Assembly (NCBI RefSeq): GCF_001905845.1
Contig: NZ_LIVZ01000010.1
Location: 1-64,000, forward strand
DNA from: Streptomyces sp. TSRI0107
GTDB lineage: Bacteria > Actinomycetota > Actinomycetes > Streptomycetales > Streptomycetaceae
DNA length: 64,000 nt
Reading direction: 5' to 3'
This document shows positions 8,502 to 16,799 of the stretch, piece after piece (within the stretch, counting starts at the first letter, position 1; each line of letters starts with the position of its first letter). The notes beneath the pieces are model-generated. The model saw only the letters and a program-made list of their open reading frames with translations, was not told the DNA's origin and searched no databases. A program made the position numbers and the translations under genes.

Positions 8502-9242
8502 TCACGGTGTCCGGTGACGCGGCGCGGATCTACGGGGCGCCCGGGTCAGGGTGATCTGCCGGACGGCCTGCTGGAAACAGGCGAGAGAGGCGAGTCCCGG
8601 CAGCGCGGCCGCGGTGGTGTCGAGGAGGTTCTTCGGCGCCTGGACGACGCATAAGAGGACCGCGATCGCCGAGAACAGGACCACCGTGCACCAGGAGTGC
8701 ACCGCCCGGCGCTGATGCAGCGCGGCCCGCAGCACGGAGAGCGACGCGACCAGCCAGGGCCCGTACACCAGCAGCGGCCACCACGCGACGACGGCTCCCG
8801 GGACGCGGGTCGCGGCGACGACGCGCAGCGGATCGCAGGCGACCAGTCCGCTGAAGAAGCTGACCGCGGAGGCGATGACCGCCGCCAGCGCGGCGACGAG
8901 GTAGCTCGTGGTCTGCAGGGCGCTCGGCCGCTTGCGGTCGGGAACCCTGCGGTGACGCCGGGAGATGTGCCTCAGCGGCGGCAGTTCCGCCGTGATCTCC
9001 TGAAGATTTCCCATGGGTGTGCCGCCGGCGGGGGCGGTGACTGATTCCTCGTCGCGGGGAGAGGGGATTCTGGGAAGCTCCTCCTCCATGGCCTCCCGCA
9101 GCATCCAGGCCAGTTCCTCGGCCGGATCCCAGGCCGCGTCCGGGGGTAACAGGGGTTCCGGGAACGCCTCGGTCGGAGCCCGGTGCCGCCCCCTGCCCAC
9201 CTTGTCGTGCATCGCCAGGCGATCGGTTCCTTCGTCATACAT
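8502..9242 (-). CDS. DUF2637-type membrane protein
   Basis: A 246-residue protein. The N-terminal 105 residues are hydrophilic and acidic. A basic stretch (RHISRRHRRVPDRKR) leads into four predicted membrane segments beginning SYLVAALAAVIASAVSFFSGL. The order of basic patch, first helix and PLR motif (ACDPLRVV) matches the actinobacterial DUF2637 family, often found beside plasmid-transfer, sporulation or regulatory genes. No catalytic residues are visible. It is alone on the minus strand between a decarboxylase and a gene fragment, so context adds nothing about its role. Confidence 0.7.
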   Translation of the reverse strand: MYDEGTDRLAMHDKVGRGRHRAPTEAFPEPLLPPDAAWDPAEELAWMLREAMEEELPRIPSPRDEESVTAPAGGTPMGNLQEITAELPPLRHISRRHRRVPDRKRPSALQTTSYLVAALAAVIASAVSFFSGLVACDPLRVVAATRVPGAVVAWWPLLVYGPWLVASLSVLRAALHQRRAVHSWCTVVLFSAIAVLLCVVQAPKNLLDTTAAALPGLASLACFQQAVRQITLTRAPRRSAPRHRTP

Positions 9243-9284
9243 GACGCAGCCTGATTGCTCCGATCCGTTCCCCTCCCGGAAAGA

Positions 9285-9644
9285 TTATCGACCTTCGGCC
9301 TTGATCCATCGCTGAGCGAGATCAGCTTCTAGTCTGTTCAACAGATCCAGGAATTCCCGCAGAAGGGGCTCGGTCGCCTGAACGACGGCCGGAAGCTCAC
9401 TCGTTGCGACGGCGGGGTGCTTCACGAGGAGGCGGTAGCGCCCTTCTTTGGCTGCCTTGTTCATATCCCGACTAACGCCGTCGTACTTCGACGGATGCGC
9501 GGCAAATGAGTGAAGGGGCGCCCGGATAATTACTTGATCGAGGAGCCATTCAGAAGCCAAATATCCCTGTAGGAAAAGCGTGTCGGCGTGACCGCGGCGC
9601 CGTGGTGACCGGAAGTCGCTGGGGGAAAACCCTGAGGGCGTCAC
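9285..9644 (-). pseudogene. Hypothetical protein, probably the 3' remnant of a larger gene
   Basis: A frame of up to 119 residues. The last 95 (from LFLQGYLASEWLLDQVII) read like a normal helical protein with an Arg/Lys/Glu-rich end. The first 24 (PSDFRSPRRRGHAD) are compositionally different, and the only start is a GTG with no ribosome site. GC content is clearly below that of the surroundings. I interpret it as the C-terminal part of a truncated, probably acquired gene. I do not recognise the family. Confidence 0.45.
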
Positions 9645-9715
9645 AGGGCCGGACCGGGGTCGGATGGGGGGATGCCCCGATGCCCGGACACCGGTCGCGC
9701 GGCGAACCTTGAACC

Positions 9716-11239
9716 ATGTCCCGGATCAAGCGCGTCCTCGTCGTTCTCGGATCGGTCGTCACCGTCCTGGCGCTCGCCGTCGGCGGCCTCTTCCTGTGGC
9801 TGTGGACCGGCACCGACGTCAGCACGGTGGGCAAGGAGCCGTTCGAGAACAAGCTGGCGATACCGCCCCTGGCCGAGTCGCGGCTCGACAAGGACGGCAC
9901 GCGGGTGTTCGACCTGCGCATGCAGGCCGGCGAGAAGGAGTTCGAGGACGGCCGCAAGACCGCCACCTGGGGCTTCAACGGCGCCTACCTGGGCCCGACG
10001 CTGCGCGCCGAGCGCGGTGAGAAGGTCCGGGTGCGGATAGCGAACGGCCTCGACGAGGCCTCGACCGTGCACTGGCACGGTATGCACCTGCCCGCGAAGA
10101 TGGACGGCGGCCCGCACCAGATGATCGCCGCGGGCGGCAGCTGGAGCCCGCACTGGACGATCGACCAGCCCGCGGCCACCCTCTGGTACCACCCCCACCC
10201 GCACGGGGCGACGGAGAAGCACGTGCAGCGCGGCCTGGCCGGCATGTTCATCGTCGACGACGACGCCCGGCAGCCGGATCTGCCGAACCGGTACGGAGTC
10301 GACGACCTGCCCGTGATCGTCCAGGACGTCAAGTTCGACGGCGCGGAGTTCGATCAGGGCAAGGGCTTCATGCAGAACGCGGGCTTCCTCGGCGACCGCA
10401 CGATGGTCAACGGCACCCTGAGCCCCTACCAGGAGGTCGCCGACGAGCGCGTACGGCTCCGGCTGCTCAACGCCTCCACGGCCCGCACCTACTCCTTCGG
10501 CTTCTCCGACGACCGCGCCTTCGCCGTCGTCGGCACCGACGGCGGACTCCTGGAACGGCCGGCGCGGCTGGACCGGATCCAGCTGTCGCCCGGCGAGCGG
10601 GCCGAGGTCGTCGTCCGGATGCGGCCCGGCGAGCGGACCGTGCTGCGCAGCTTCCCGCAGGACAACTACGCGGGCGCCTGGCAGCAGCGGTTCAACGGCG
10701 GCGACGACGCGTTCGACGTGCTGCAACTGCGGGCCGCCGACCGGCTGCGCCCCTCACCTGAAGTCCCCGGCGAACTGGCCCGGCTGGAACTGCCGAAGGA
10801 GTCGGACGCGGTGCGCGGACGCCACTTCGACCTGAAGCGGTCCGGGATCAACGGCCGGGAGATGGCCATGAACCGGGTGGACGAGACGGTCGTGCGGGGC
10901 ACCACGGAGACCTGGTCGGTGCGCAACGCCAACGGGATGCCGCACAACTTCCACGTCCACGACGTGCAGTTCCGGGTCCTGGAGGTGAACGGCGAGGTGC
11001 CGCCCCCGGAGCTGCGCGGCCCCAAGGACACGGTGTTCCTGCCGCACGGCACCACGATGAAGCTCGCGCTGCGCTTCGACGGCCCGGCCGACCCGGACAC
11101 GCCGTACATGTACCACTGCCACCTGCTGTACCACGAGGACGAGGGCATGATGGGCCAGTTCGTCGTGGTGGAGAAGGGCGGGCGCGCGGGTGACGTCGCC
11201 GGTGGGGCGGAGGGCTCCCACACGGCACACGATCACTGA
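9716..11239 (+). CDS. Membrane-anchored multicopper oxidase
   Basis: A 507-residue cupredoxin-repeat oxidase of the CueO/SufI/copper-resistance type. It begins with one hydrophobic helix (residues 5-30), a signal anchor that would place the enzyme outside the membrane. All copper-ligand motifs are present: HWHG (about 119), HPHPHG (about 160), HNFHVHD (about 410) and the T1/T2/T3 block HCHLLYHEDEGMM (about 467), with Met as axial ligand. It should therefore be active, oxidising Cu(I), metal ions or phenolic substrates with O2. It converges on a MerR-type regulator with a 12 bp gap, but the regulator faces the other membrane operon, so control of the oxidase by it is not implied. Confidence 0.9.
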   Translation: MSRIKRVLVVLGSVVTVLALAVGGLFLWLWTGTDVSTVGKEPFENKLAIPPLAESRLDKDGTRVFDLRMQAGEKEFEDGRKTATWGFNGAYLGPTLRAERGEKVRVRIANGLDEASTVHWHGMHLPAKMDGGPHQMIAAGGSWSPHWTIDQPAATLWYHPHPHGATEKHVQRGLAGMFIVDDDARQPDLPNRYGVDDLPVIVQDVKFDGAEFDQGKGFMQNAGFLGDRTMVNGTLSPYQEVADERVRLRLLNASTARTYSFGFSDDRAFAVVGTDGGLLERPARLDRIQLSPGERAEVVVRMRPGERTVLRSFPQDNYAGAWQQRFNGGDDAFDVLQLRAADRLRPSPEVPGELARLELPKESDAVRGRHFDLKRSGINGREMAMNRVDETVVRGTTETWSVRNANGMPHNFHVHDVQFRVLEVNGEVPPPELRGPKDTVFLPHGTTMKLALRFDGPADPDTPYMYHCHLLYHEDEGMMGQFVVVEKGGRAGDVAGGAEGSHTAHDH

Positions 11240-11251
11240 GCGCGGGCCGGC

Positions 11252-11905
11252 TCAGCCCGACTCGCTCCGCCGCGGTCCGTCGGTGCCGTACAGCTTCGCC
11301 GAGGCGTCGACGTGGGCCATGCGGCGCAGCGCGCTGAACACCGCCTCACCCAGGACGGTGCCGATGACCACCCCCTCCACCATGTCCTCGACCGCCACCT
11401 TCCGGTCCACGTACGCGAGGTCGGTCCGGGCGACCCGCTCGGCCGCCTCGGCGTAGTCGTCGAGGCATTCGACGAAGGCCCCGTGGCCCAGCCGGGCCAT
11501 GGCGGCGAGAGCCTTGGCCAGGTCGGCCGCGGCGCGGTTGGACTCGTGCGTCAGCCAGCCACGCCGGGCGACGAGATCGGCGACGGCGGCACGGGCGGCC
11601 GCCGACTCGGCGTCGTCGCGTTCGGCACTCGCGTCGCCGAGGCGGTCCGCGGCGGCGCCGAGCACCTTGTGCAGCGGGCGTTGCGGGTCGTCGACGGCCG
11701 CCAGTACCTCCGCGATCTCGGCCACCCTCATGCCGCCCACGTCGAGCAGGGCGCGGATCAGCTGGAGCCGGCGCTCGTGCGCCTCGCCGTAGCTGGCCTG
11801 GTTGCGGCTGGTCAGCTCGCCCGGAGGCAGCAGACCTTCGCGGACGTAGTACTTGATCGTCGGCACCGGCACCCCGGTCCTGCTGCTCAACTCTCCGATG
11901 CGCAC
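11252..11905 (-). CDS. MerR-family transcriptional regulator
   Basis: A 217-residue regulator with the MerR winged-helix start MRIGELSSRTGVPVPTIKYYVREGLLPPGE at residues 1-30, including the YYVREGLLPP hallmark. A coiled region rich in Asp/Ala follows, then a helical C-terminal domain of about 90 residues that lacks a CxxC-type metal site. The effector is thus more likely organic than a metal. It is divergent from the membrane operon starting at 12030. A 40 bp inverted repeat lies in the shared intergenic region (11974-12013) and is the obvious operator. By family habit it would control both itself and the divergent genes. Confidence 0.85.
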   Translation of the reverse strand: MRIGELSSRTGVPVPTIKYYVREGLLPPGELTSRNQASYGEAHERRLQLIRALLDVGGMRVAEIAEVLAAVDDPQRPLHKVLGAAADRLGDASAERDDAESAAARAAVADLVARRGWLTHESNRAAADLAKALAAMARLGHGAFVECLDDYAEAAERVARTDLAYVDRKVAVEDMVEGVVIGTVLGEAVFSALRRMAHVDASAKLYGTDGPRRSESG

Positions 11906-11973
11906 TGCCGGTTCACTCCTCGGCCCTCGCCCTGCTCGCCCCTGCCGGCGCTTGCCAGCTCGCCTCTCATCAT

Positions 11974-12013
11974 AGATAGTGGCGCTATCGGATAGCGGAT
12001 AGCACCACTATCT
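11974..12013. promoter_or_regulatory. Inverted-repeat operator between MerR regulator and membrane operon
   Basis: The arms AGATAGTGGCGCTATC (11974-11989) and GATAGCACCACTATCT (11998-12013) are inverted copies with one mismatch, separated by 8 bp. The repeat is AT-rich against its surroundings. It ends 4 bp before ATG 12018, which supports ATG 12030, preceded by GGGGG, as the true start of the downstream gene. It is the probable binding site of the divergent MerR protein. Confidence 0.7.
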
Positions 12014-12029
12014 ACTCATGGGGGTCATC

Positions 12030-13019
12030 ATGTTCTCTTCACCTGCGCCGGCGTACCGGTCATGGCATCGGCCGCTCGTCCTGTTCTCCGCGGCGATGGC
12101 CGTGATGGCGGTCGTGTCCGCGGTGGGGCTGGTGGTCGACGACCGGGTCCTGGTGGGGGCGCCGATCTGGTCCAAGCCGTTCAAGTTCGCGGTCTCGTTC
12201 GTGGCGTACTGCCTCTCCCTCGCCTGGATGCTGTCGCTCCTGCCCAGGGGCCAGCGCGTCGGCTGGTGGGCGGGGACCGTCGTGGCACTGGCGAGCCTCG
12301 CCGAGATGGTGATCATCACCACGCAGGTGGTGCGCGGCAGGCGCAGCCACTTCAACCAGGAGACACCGCTCGACGAGGCGCTGTTCGACGCGATGGGCGC
12401 GACGGTCGTCGTCCTGTGGCTCGGCACCCTCGTCATCGCCGTGCTGCTGCTCCGCGCCCGGATCGCGGACCGCGCGTCCGCCTGGGCGATGCGCTCCGGC
12501 ATCGTCATCGCCCTGGCCGGCGCCGCCGTCGGCTTCCTGATGACCCGGCCCGCGCCGGGGCAGCGGCCCGGTGCCTCCGAGGTGGTCGGCGCGCACAGTG
12601 TGGGCGTGCCGGACGGCGGTCCCTCGATGCCGCTGACCGGCTGGTCCACCACCGGCGGCGATCTGCGGATCCCGCACTTCGTCGGCATGCACGCGCTGCA
12701 GCTCCTGCCGTTGCTGCTGATGTTGCTGGCCGCGCTCGCACCGCGGTTCGCCCGCCTCGCCGACGACCGGGTCCGCATCCGCCTGGTGCTGGTCGCCTCC
12801 GGTGCCTACGCCGCCGTCTTCGTGCTGGTTCTCTGGCAGGCGCTGAGGGGCCAGCCGTTGCTCCGCCCGGACGGCGTGACGCTCGGGACGGCCGGGCTGA
12901 TCCTGCCGGCCGCCGCGCTCGGCACGTACGGCTCCCTGCGGGCGGCGCGAACGCCGCTCGCGTCCAGGGCGACGACCGGGACCGAGGGCGCTCTTCCCGC
13001 GAAGGAGCTCGTGTCGTGA
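12030..13019 (+). CDS. Conserved actinobacterial polytopic membrane protein
   Basis: A 329-residue integral membrane protein with about eight hydrophobic helices. A conserved-looking WSKPFKFAVSFVAY lies after helix 1, and IPHFVGMHALQLLPLLLMLL precedes the last group. No transporter or enzyme signature is recognised. ATG 12030 is chosen over ATG 12018 because a GGGGG run sits 5 bp upstream of it and 12018 nearly touches the operator. The last codons overlap the next gene by 4 bp (GTGA). The pair is a two-gene operon divergent from, and probably repressed or activated by, the MerR regulator. Confidence 0.75.
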   Translation: MFSSPAPAYRSWHRPLVLFSAAMAVMAVVSAVGLVVDDRVLVGAPIWSKPFKFAVSFVAYCLSLAWMLSLLPRGQRVGWWAGTVVALASLAEMVIITTQVVRGRRSHFNQETPLDEALFDAMGATVVVLWLGTLVIAVLLLRARIADRASAWAMRSGIVIALAGAAVGFLMTRPAPGQRPGASEVVGAHSVGVPDGGPSMPLTGWSTTGGDLRIPHFVGMHALQLLPLLLMLLAALAPRFARLADDRVRIRLVLVASGAYAAVFVLVLWQALRGQPLLRPDGVTLGTAGLILPAAALGTYGSLRAARTPLASRATTGTEGALPAKELVS

Positions 13020-13444
13020 CCGGTTTCCTCTTCGAACTCTCCTTCTGGCTGGCCGCCCCCGTCTGGCTGCTCATGATCTTCGCGCCGGCCTGGGGCCCGA
13101 CCGCCCGCGTCGCCGCGTCACCGTGGACCGTGGCGCCCGTACTGCTCGTCCACCTCGCCCTCGCCATCCCGGTCTTCCCCGAGCTGTGGACCGCGGTCAG
13201 CAGCCCGGACCTCGACGCCTTCCGCGACCTGACGGCACTCGCGGACGGCGCCGGGGCCCTGTGGGCCCAGGTCATCGCCTGGGACCTGCTGATCGGCCAG
13301 TGGATGTACCGGGAGGGCAGGCGGCTGGGGATCTCCCCCCTGCTGATGGGGCCGCTGCTGGTGCTCACGATCCTGCTGTCGCCGATCGGCCTGCTGGTCT
13401 TCCTGGGCCTGCGCGGGACGACGTCCCGGCGCCGCGGGCGATGA
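13016..13444 (+). CDS. ABA4-like (DUF4281) membrane protein
   Basis: A 142-residue protein with four predicted membrane helices. The sequence pattern ELSFWLAAPVWLLMIFAPAWGPT, then LWAQVIAWDLLIGQWMYREGRR, then a final LLSPIGLLVFL matches the ABA4-like family. That family is named for a plant protein needed for neoxanthin synthesis; bacterial members are of unknown function. The GTG start overlaps the upstream stop by 4 bp, so it is translationally coupled to the preceding membrane protein. Pairing with that partner under MerR control suggests a shared membrane function (inference). Confidence 0.75.
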   Translation: MTGFLFELSFWLAAPVWLLMIFAPAWGPTARVAASPWTVAPVLLVHLALAIPVFPELWTAVSSPDLDAFRDLTALADGAGALWAQVIAWDLLIGQWMYREGRRLGISPLLMGPLLVLTILLSPIGLLVFLGLRGTTSRRRGR

Positions 13445-13475
13445 GCCTGTCATCCGGGCCGGCCCGCCGGTGGTC

Positions 13476-15479
13476 TCATTGCCGGGGGTGGACCTGCCGG
13501 AGCAGGGACCGGATCTCCTCCAGGGTCATCTTGGCGCTGCCGTCGGATTCCCAGTCGGCGACCACCTCGTAATGCTTCTCGGCGGCGGCCAGATCCCCCC
13601 GGCGGCGGGCCAGGACGCCCGCGAGGCGGTTGCCTTCCACATGGCGTGGATACTGCTGAAGGATCTCCCCGACCAGACCGGCCGCCTCCTCGTCCCGCTC
13701 CGCGTCGACGAGCAGCCCGGCCAGCTCCGGGCGCGGGTCGGCCCGCCGCCGGAACAGCCCGTCCGACTCCGGCTCGAACTCGTCCCGCCGCTCCACCGCG
13801 AGCCGCAGCCACTCCTCGGCGTCCGCCCGCCGTCCCTGCGCGCGCAGGGAGCGGCCCAAGTCGTACGACGCCTGGACGATGCCGTCCTCGTACGCGAGCC
13901 GCAGCCATCGTTCGGCCTCCGCGTGGCGCCCGTACCGCACCATGCTCTTGCCCGCGAGGTAGGCGGGCCGGGACAGCCCGGTCTCCGCCGCCCGCACGTA
14001 CCAGCGCTCCGCGAACTGCGGGTCGCCGCCGCGCTGCTGGGAGACCCAGGCCACGGCCCAGGCGGCCCGGCCGTGCCCGAGCCGCGCCGCCCGCAGGTGC
14101 CAGAGCCCGGCGGAACGCGCGTCCTTGGCCCGGTCGTGGATCTCGGCGATCTCGTAGGCCGCCTCGGCGTCACCGGCCTCGGCGGCCGGCTCGTAGAGGT
14201 GGATGAGGTGCCTGCCCTTGGCGCCGCCCCGCTCGTACAGCATGCGGCCGAGCGCGAGCAGCGCCTGCGGGGTGCCCGCGCGGCGGTACCACTCGGCGGC
14301 CTCGGGCAGCCGCCGGAGCCGGTCGAGCGCGTCGGCGCACGCGAGCATCTCCGCCGGGCCGGCGCCGTCCGCCCCGGCGGCGGCCAGCAGCTCCGGCAGC
14401 CGCTCCCGCAGCGCCGCCTCGGCCGGCTCCTCGGCCTTGTCTCGGGCCTCGGCGATGTCCTGGTACGTCTGGACGATCAGCGTGTGCGTGTCGTCCCAGG
14501 GATCGTGGTTCTCCTCGTCGACACCGGTTCTGCGCAGCCACTCCTCCGCCTCGTCGAGCCGGAGCTGGCGCTCGCAGAGCAGGGCGAGGTTGACGCAGGC
14601 GACGTAGTGTCCGCCGTCCGACGCGTCGGCGGCCCGGTACCACTTCTCCGCCTCGCGCAGCTCGCCGCGCTGCTCCCACCAGACGCCGAGGACGTAAGCG
14701 GCACCCGAGTAGCCCAGTTCGTGGCTGCGCTCGGCGAGGGCACGCGCCTCGGGCCAGCGGCTGTCGTCCCGGGCCGCGAGGATGGCCTGGTCCACCAGTG
14801 CCTTGGCGCTGCCGACGGCCGCGGCCCTGGCGAACAGGGCCTCCGCCGCCGCGGCCGCGCCGGGATAGTTCTGGAAGACCTCGTCGTACTCGCCTTCGGT
14901 CAGCTCCCCCAGCGCGTCGTAGGCGGCCTCCGCGTCGCCGTCCCGTTCGGCCTCCGCGAGGTCGGCCTCCCGCTGTCCGAGGTCTTCGAGGATGCGGTTG
15001 ACGGCTTCGAGGGCGTGGTAGGCGACGTGGTCGCCCCGCTCGTCCGCCTCCTCGAGCCGCCGCACCGCCTCGTCCCACTCGCCGCGCCGGGCCAGCCGGA
15101 CGGCCCCGTTGGTCAGGCACTCCACACTGCCCAGCTCGGCGCCCCGCTCGTACCACTCCCGCGCTCCGGCGTGGTCGCCCGCCTCCTCCAGCAGGGTCGC
15201 GAGCCCGAACGCGCAGCCGCCGTCCCGGTCGGCGGCGCTGCGGTACCACCGCTCGGCCTCCGCGAAGTCCCAGCGGTCCCGGTGGACGATGGCGAGGGTG
15301 CGGGCGGCCTGGGCGTCGCCCTCGTCGGCGGCCTTCTCCCACCAGGGCAGGGCCTGGTCCACCTGCCCCTGCTTGGTCAGGAGTTCCGCGTACGTGCGGG
15401 CCGCTCCCGGCTGCCCGGCCTCGGCGGCGGCCAACTCGGGTATCGCGTCCGCGTTTTCGGCGAGTGTCTGCTCGTGCAT
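13476..15479 (-). CDS. Sel1/TPR-like repeat protein
   Basis: A 667-residue, very Ala/Glu-rich solenoid. Repeats of about 35-40 residues carry AExWYRxAAExG-type helices, for example AERWYRSAADRDGG, AREWYERGAELGS, AEKWYRAADASDGG and AERWYVRAAETG. This is the Sel1-like subclass of tetratricopeptide repeats, which acts as a protein-binding scaffold. No signal peptide, membrane helix or enzymatic domain is visible, so it is cytoplasmic. It stands alone, facing away from the ECF41 sigma gene. A MITE lies 67 bp upstream of its start and could have altered its promoter. A partner cannot be named. Confidence 0.85.
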   Translation of the reverse strand: MHEQTLAENADAIPELAAAEAGQPGAARTYAELLTKQGQVDQALPWWEKAADEGDAQAARTLAIVHRDRWDFAEAERWYRSAADRDGGCAFGLATLLEEAGDHAGAREWYERGAELGSVECLTNGAVRLARRGEWDEAVRRLEEADERGDHVAYHALEAVNRILEDLGQREADLAEAERDGDAEAAYDALGELTEGEYDEVFQNYPGAAAAAEALFARAAAVGSAKALVDQAILAARDDSRWPEARALAERSHELGYSGAAYVLGVWWEQRGELREAEKWYRAADASDGGHYVACVNLALLCERQLRLDEAEEWLRRTGVDEENHDPWDDTHTLIVQTYQDIAEARDKAEEPAEAALRERLPELLAAAGADGAGPAEMLACADALDRLRRLPEAAEWYRRAGTPQALLALGRMLYERGGAKGRHLIHLYEPAAEAGDAEAAYEIAEIHDRAKDARSAGLWHLRAARLGHGRAAWAVAWVSQQRGGDPQFAERWYVRAAETGLSRPAYLAGKSMVRYGRHAEAERWLRLAYEDGIVQASYDLGRSLRAQGRRADAEEWLRLAVERRDEFEPESDGLFRRRADPRPELAGLLVDAERDEEAAGLVGEILQQYPRHVEGNRLAGVLARRRGDLAAAEKHYEVVADWESDGSAKMTLEEIRSLLRQVHPRQ

Positions 15480-15546
15480 CCGCAGATCGTGTCAGACGCC
15501 CGGCACCCCCCGCCGGGCGCCACCGCCGGGGGCCGACAGGGCCTAG

Positions 15547-15704
15547 GGGGCGTCTCGCCGATCATGCCGGGCTCGCGGCGTCTGGCACCGCGCCTCGCCG
15601 CGTTGTCGTCACTCGCCGATGCTCCGCATCGACTCCCTCCTCCGCCTTGCGATGCACGGCACCAGACGCCGCTCCCTGATCCGGCCTGATCGACGAGACA
15701 CCCC
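15547..15704. mobile_element. MITE copy 1 (158 bp, CTAG target duplication)
   Basis: A non-coding element with 18-bp terminal inverted repeats. The left end is GGGGCGTCTCGCCGATCA; the right end, read in reverse complement, is GGGGTGTCTCGTCGATCA. CTAG flanks both sides (15543-15546 and 15705-15708). An inner inverted repeat (GGCGTCTGGCACCG paired with CGGCACCAGACGCC) and a central hairpin (CGATGC-TCC-GCATCG) are present. Copy 2 at 26715-26872 has the same length and is almost identical. The ends resemble those of IS5-group elements, but no transposase is in the window. It sits 14 bp upstream of the ECF41 sigma start. Confidence 0.85.
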
Positions 15705-15718
15705 CTAGGATCCGACCC

Positions 15719-16666
15719 ATGGCCCTCACCATGAACGACGTGGACCGGTTCGAGGCTTCCAGGCCGCGTCTGGAGGCCATCGCCTACCGTCTCCTCGGCT
15801 CCGCGAGCGAGGCCGAGGACGCCGTGCAGGAGACGTTTCTGCGCTGGCAGGCCGCCGACGTCGACCGCGTAGAGGTCCCCGAGGCCTGGCTGACGAAGGT
15901 GCTCACCAACCTGTGCCTCAACCAGCTCACCTCGGCCCGCGCGCGGCGCGAGACCTACGTGGGCCAGTGGCTGCCCGAGCCGCTGCTCGCCGGGGACCCG
16001 ATGCTGGGCCCCGCCGACACCGCAGAGCGGCGCGAGGCGGTCTCGTTCGCGGTGCTCACGCTGCTGGAGCGGCTTTCCCCCAACGAGCGGGCGGTGTACG
16101 TCCTGCGGGAGGCGTTCGACTACCCGCACCGGGAGATCGCCGCGATCCTCGACATCAGCGAGGCCGCCAGCCAGCAGATCTTCCACCGCGCCAGGAAGCA
16201 CGTCGCGGCCGGCCGGGCCCGCACCGAGATCGACGAGGCGGCGGCCCGGCGGATCGTCGAGGAGTTCCTGGCGGCCGCGACCAGCGGGCAGACCGAACCG
16301 CTCGTGCGGCTGCTCACCTCCGACGCCGTCTCGATCGGTGACGGCGGCGGGAAGGTCCCGGCCCGCGCGAAGGCGTTCGAGGGCGCCCTCGCGGTCGCGA
16401 AGTTCATGCGGGGCCTGTTCAAGCCCGGCAAGGCCAAGCGCGCCCTGGTCGGCGGTTCGCCCGACGTGTACGCCACGACCGCCAACGGCGACCCGGCCGT
16501 CGTCGTGGTCCTCGACGGCCGGGTCATCGGCGTCATGTGCCTGGAGGTCACGGCCGAGGGCATCGCCGGGTTCCGCAACCAGGTCAACCCCGACAAGCTC
16601 GAACGCGCGACCCGGGTGTGGGCGGCCACGGACCACGGCGAACCGCTGTTCCGCTCGGCCTTCTGA
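15719..16666 (+). CDS. sigJ: ECF41-group (SigJ-like) sigma factor
   Basis: A 315-residue ECF sigma factor with sigma-2 (RLEAIAYRLLGSASEAEDAVQETFLRW, residues 17-43) and sigma-4 (ERAVYVLREAFDYPHREIAAILDISEAASQQIFHRARK) regions. A SnoaL-like C-terminal extension of about 120 residues follows. The extension carries the ECF41 signatures WLPEPL, DGGGK and NPDKL, so activity should be controlled in cis rather than by an anti-sigma factor. ATG 15731 is an alternative start that fits family length. ECF41 genes normally sit beside a target gene for an oxidoreductase, epimerase or carboxymuconolactone decarboxylase; here the oxidoreductase at 16800 fits. The native upstream region has been replaced by a MITE, leaving only 14 bp. 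Confidence 0.9.
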   Translation: MALTMNDVDRFEASRPRLEAIAYRLLGSASEAEDAVQETFLRWQAADVDRVEVPEAWLTKVLTNLCLNQLTSARARRETYVGQWLPEPLLAGDPMLGPADTAERREAVSFAVLTLLERLSPNERAVYVLREAFDYPHREIAAILDISEAASQQIFHRARKHVAAGRARTEIDEAAARRIVEEFLAAATSGQTEPLVRLLTSDAVSIGDGGGKVPARAKAFEGALAVAKFMRGLFKPGKAKRALVGGSPDVYATTANGDPAVVVVLDGRVIGVMCLEVTAEGIAGFRNQVNPDKLERATRVWAATDHGEPLFRSAF

Positions 16667-16691
16667 AGTTCTGCGCGACCGCCCGACCGCC

Positions 16692-16726
16692 ATGTGATGT
16701 GCTTCACATCTCCTTCCTGTCAGGAA
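16692..16726. promoter_or_regulatory. CRP-type palindrome plus a second palindrome upstream of the oxidoreductase
   Basis: ATGTGA (16692-16697) and TCACAT (16704-16709) form a perfect inverted repeat with a 6-bp spacer, matching the TGTGA-N6-TCACA CRP/FNR-superfamily consensus. Five bases later TTCCTG-T-CAGGAA (16714-16726) is a second perfect palindrome. Both lie in the 133-bp gap between the ECF41 gene and its neighbour. No good match to the ECF41 promoter consensus (TGTCACA, CGTC) is evident. Confidence 0.55.
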
Positions 16727-16799
16727 ACGGCGGGCTGCCCGGTTCAAGGGGCGAAACCGCGCACGACAAGGGCTGGACCCGCGCAGACAGGAGCCGAAA

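Noticed and set aside
8468..8554. Short frame MKSEIPELGPELTVSG and on, 28 codons
   Set aside because: Ends inside the opposite-strand DUF2637 gene and lacks a clear ribosome site; could be the start of a truncated gene but cannot be supported.
16714..16760. ECF41 promoter before the oxidoreductase
   Set aside because: TGTCAGG is close to the -35 element, but no CGTC lies at the needed spacing.
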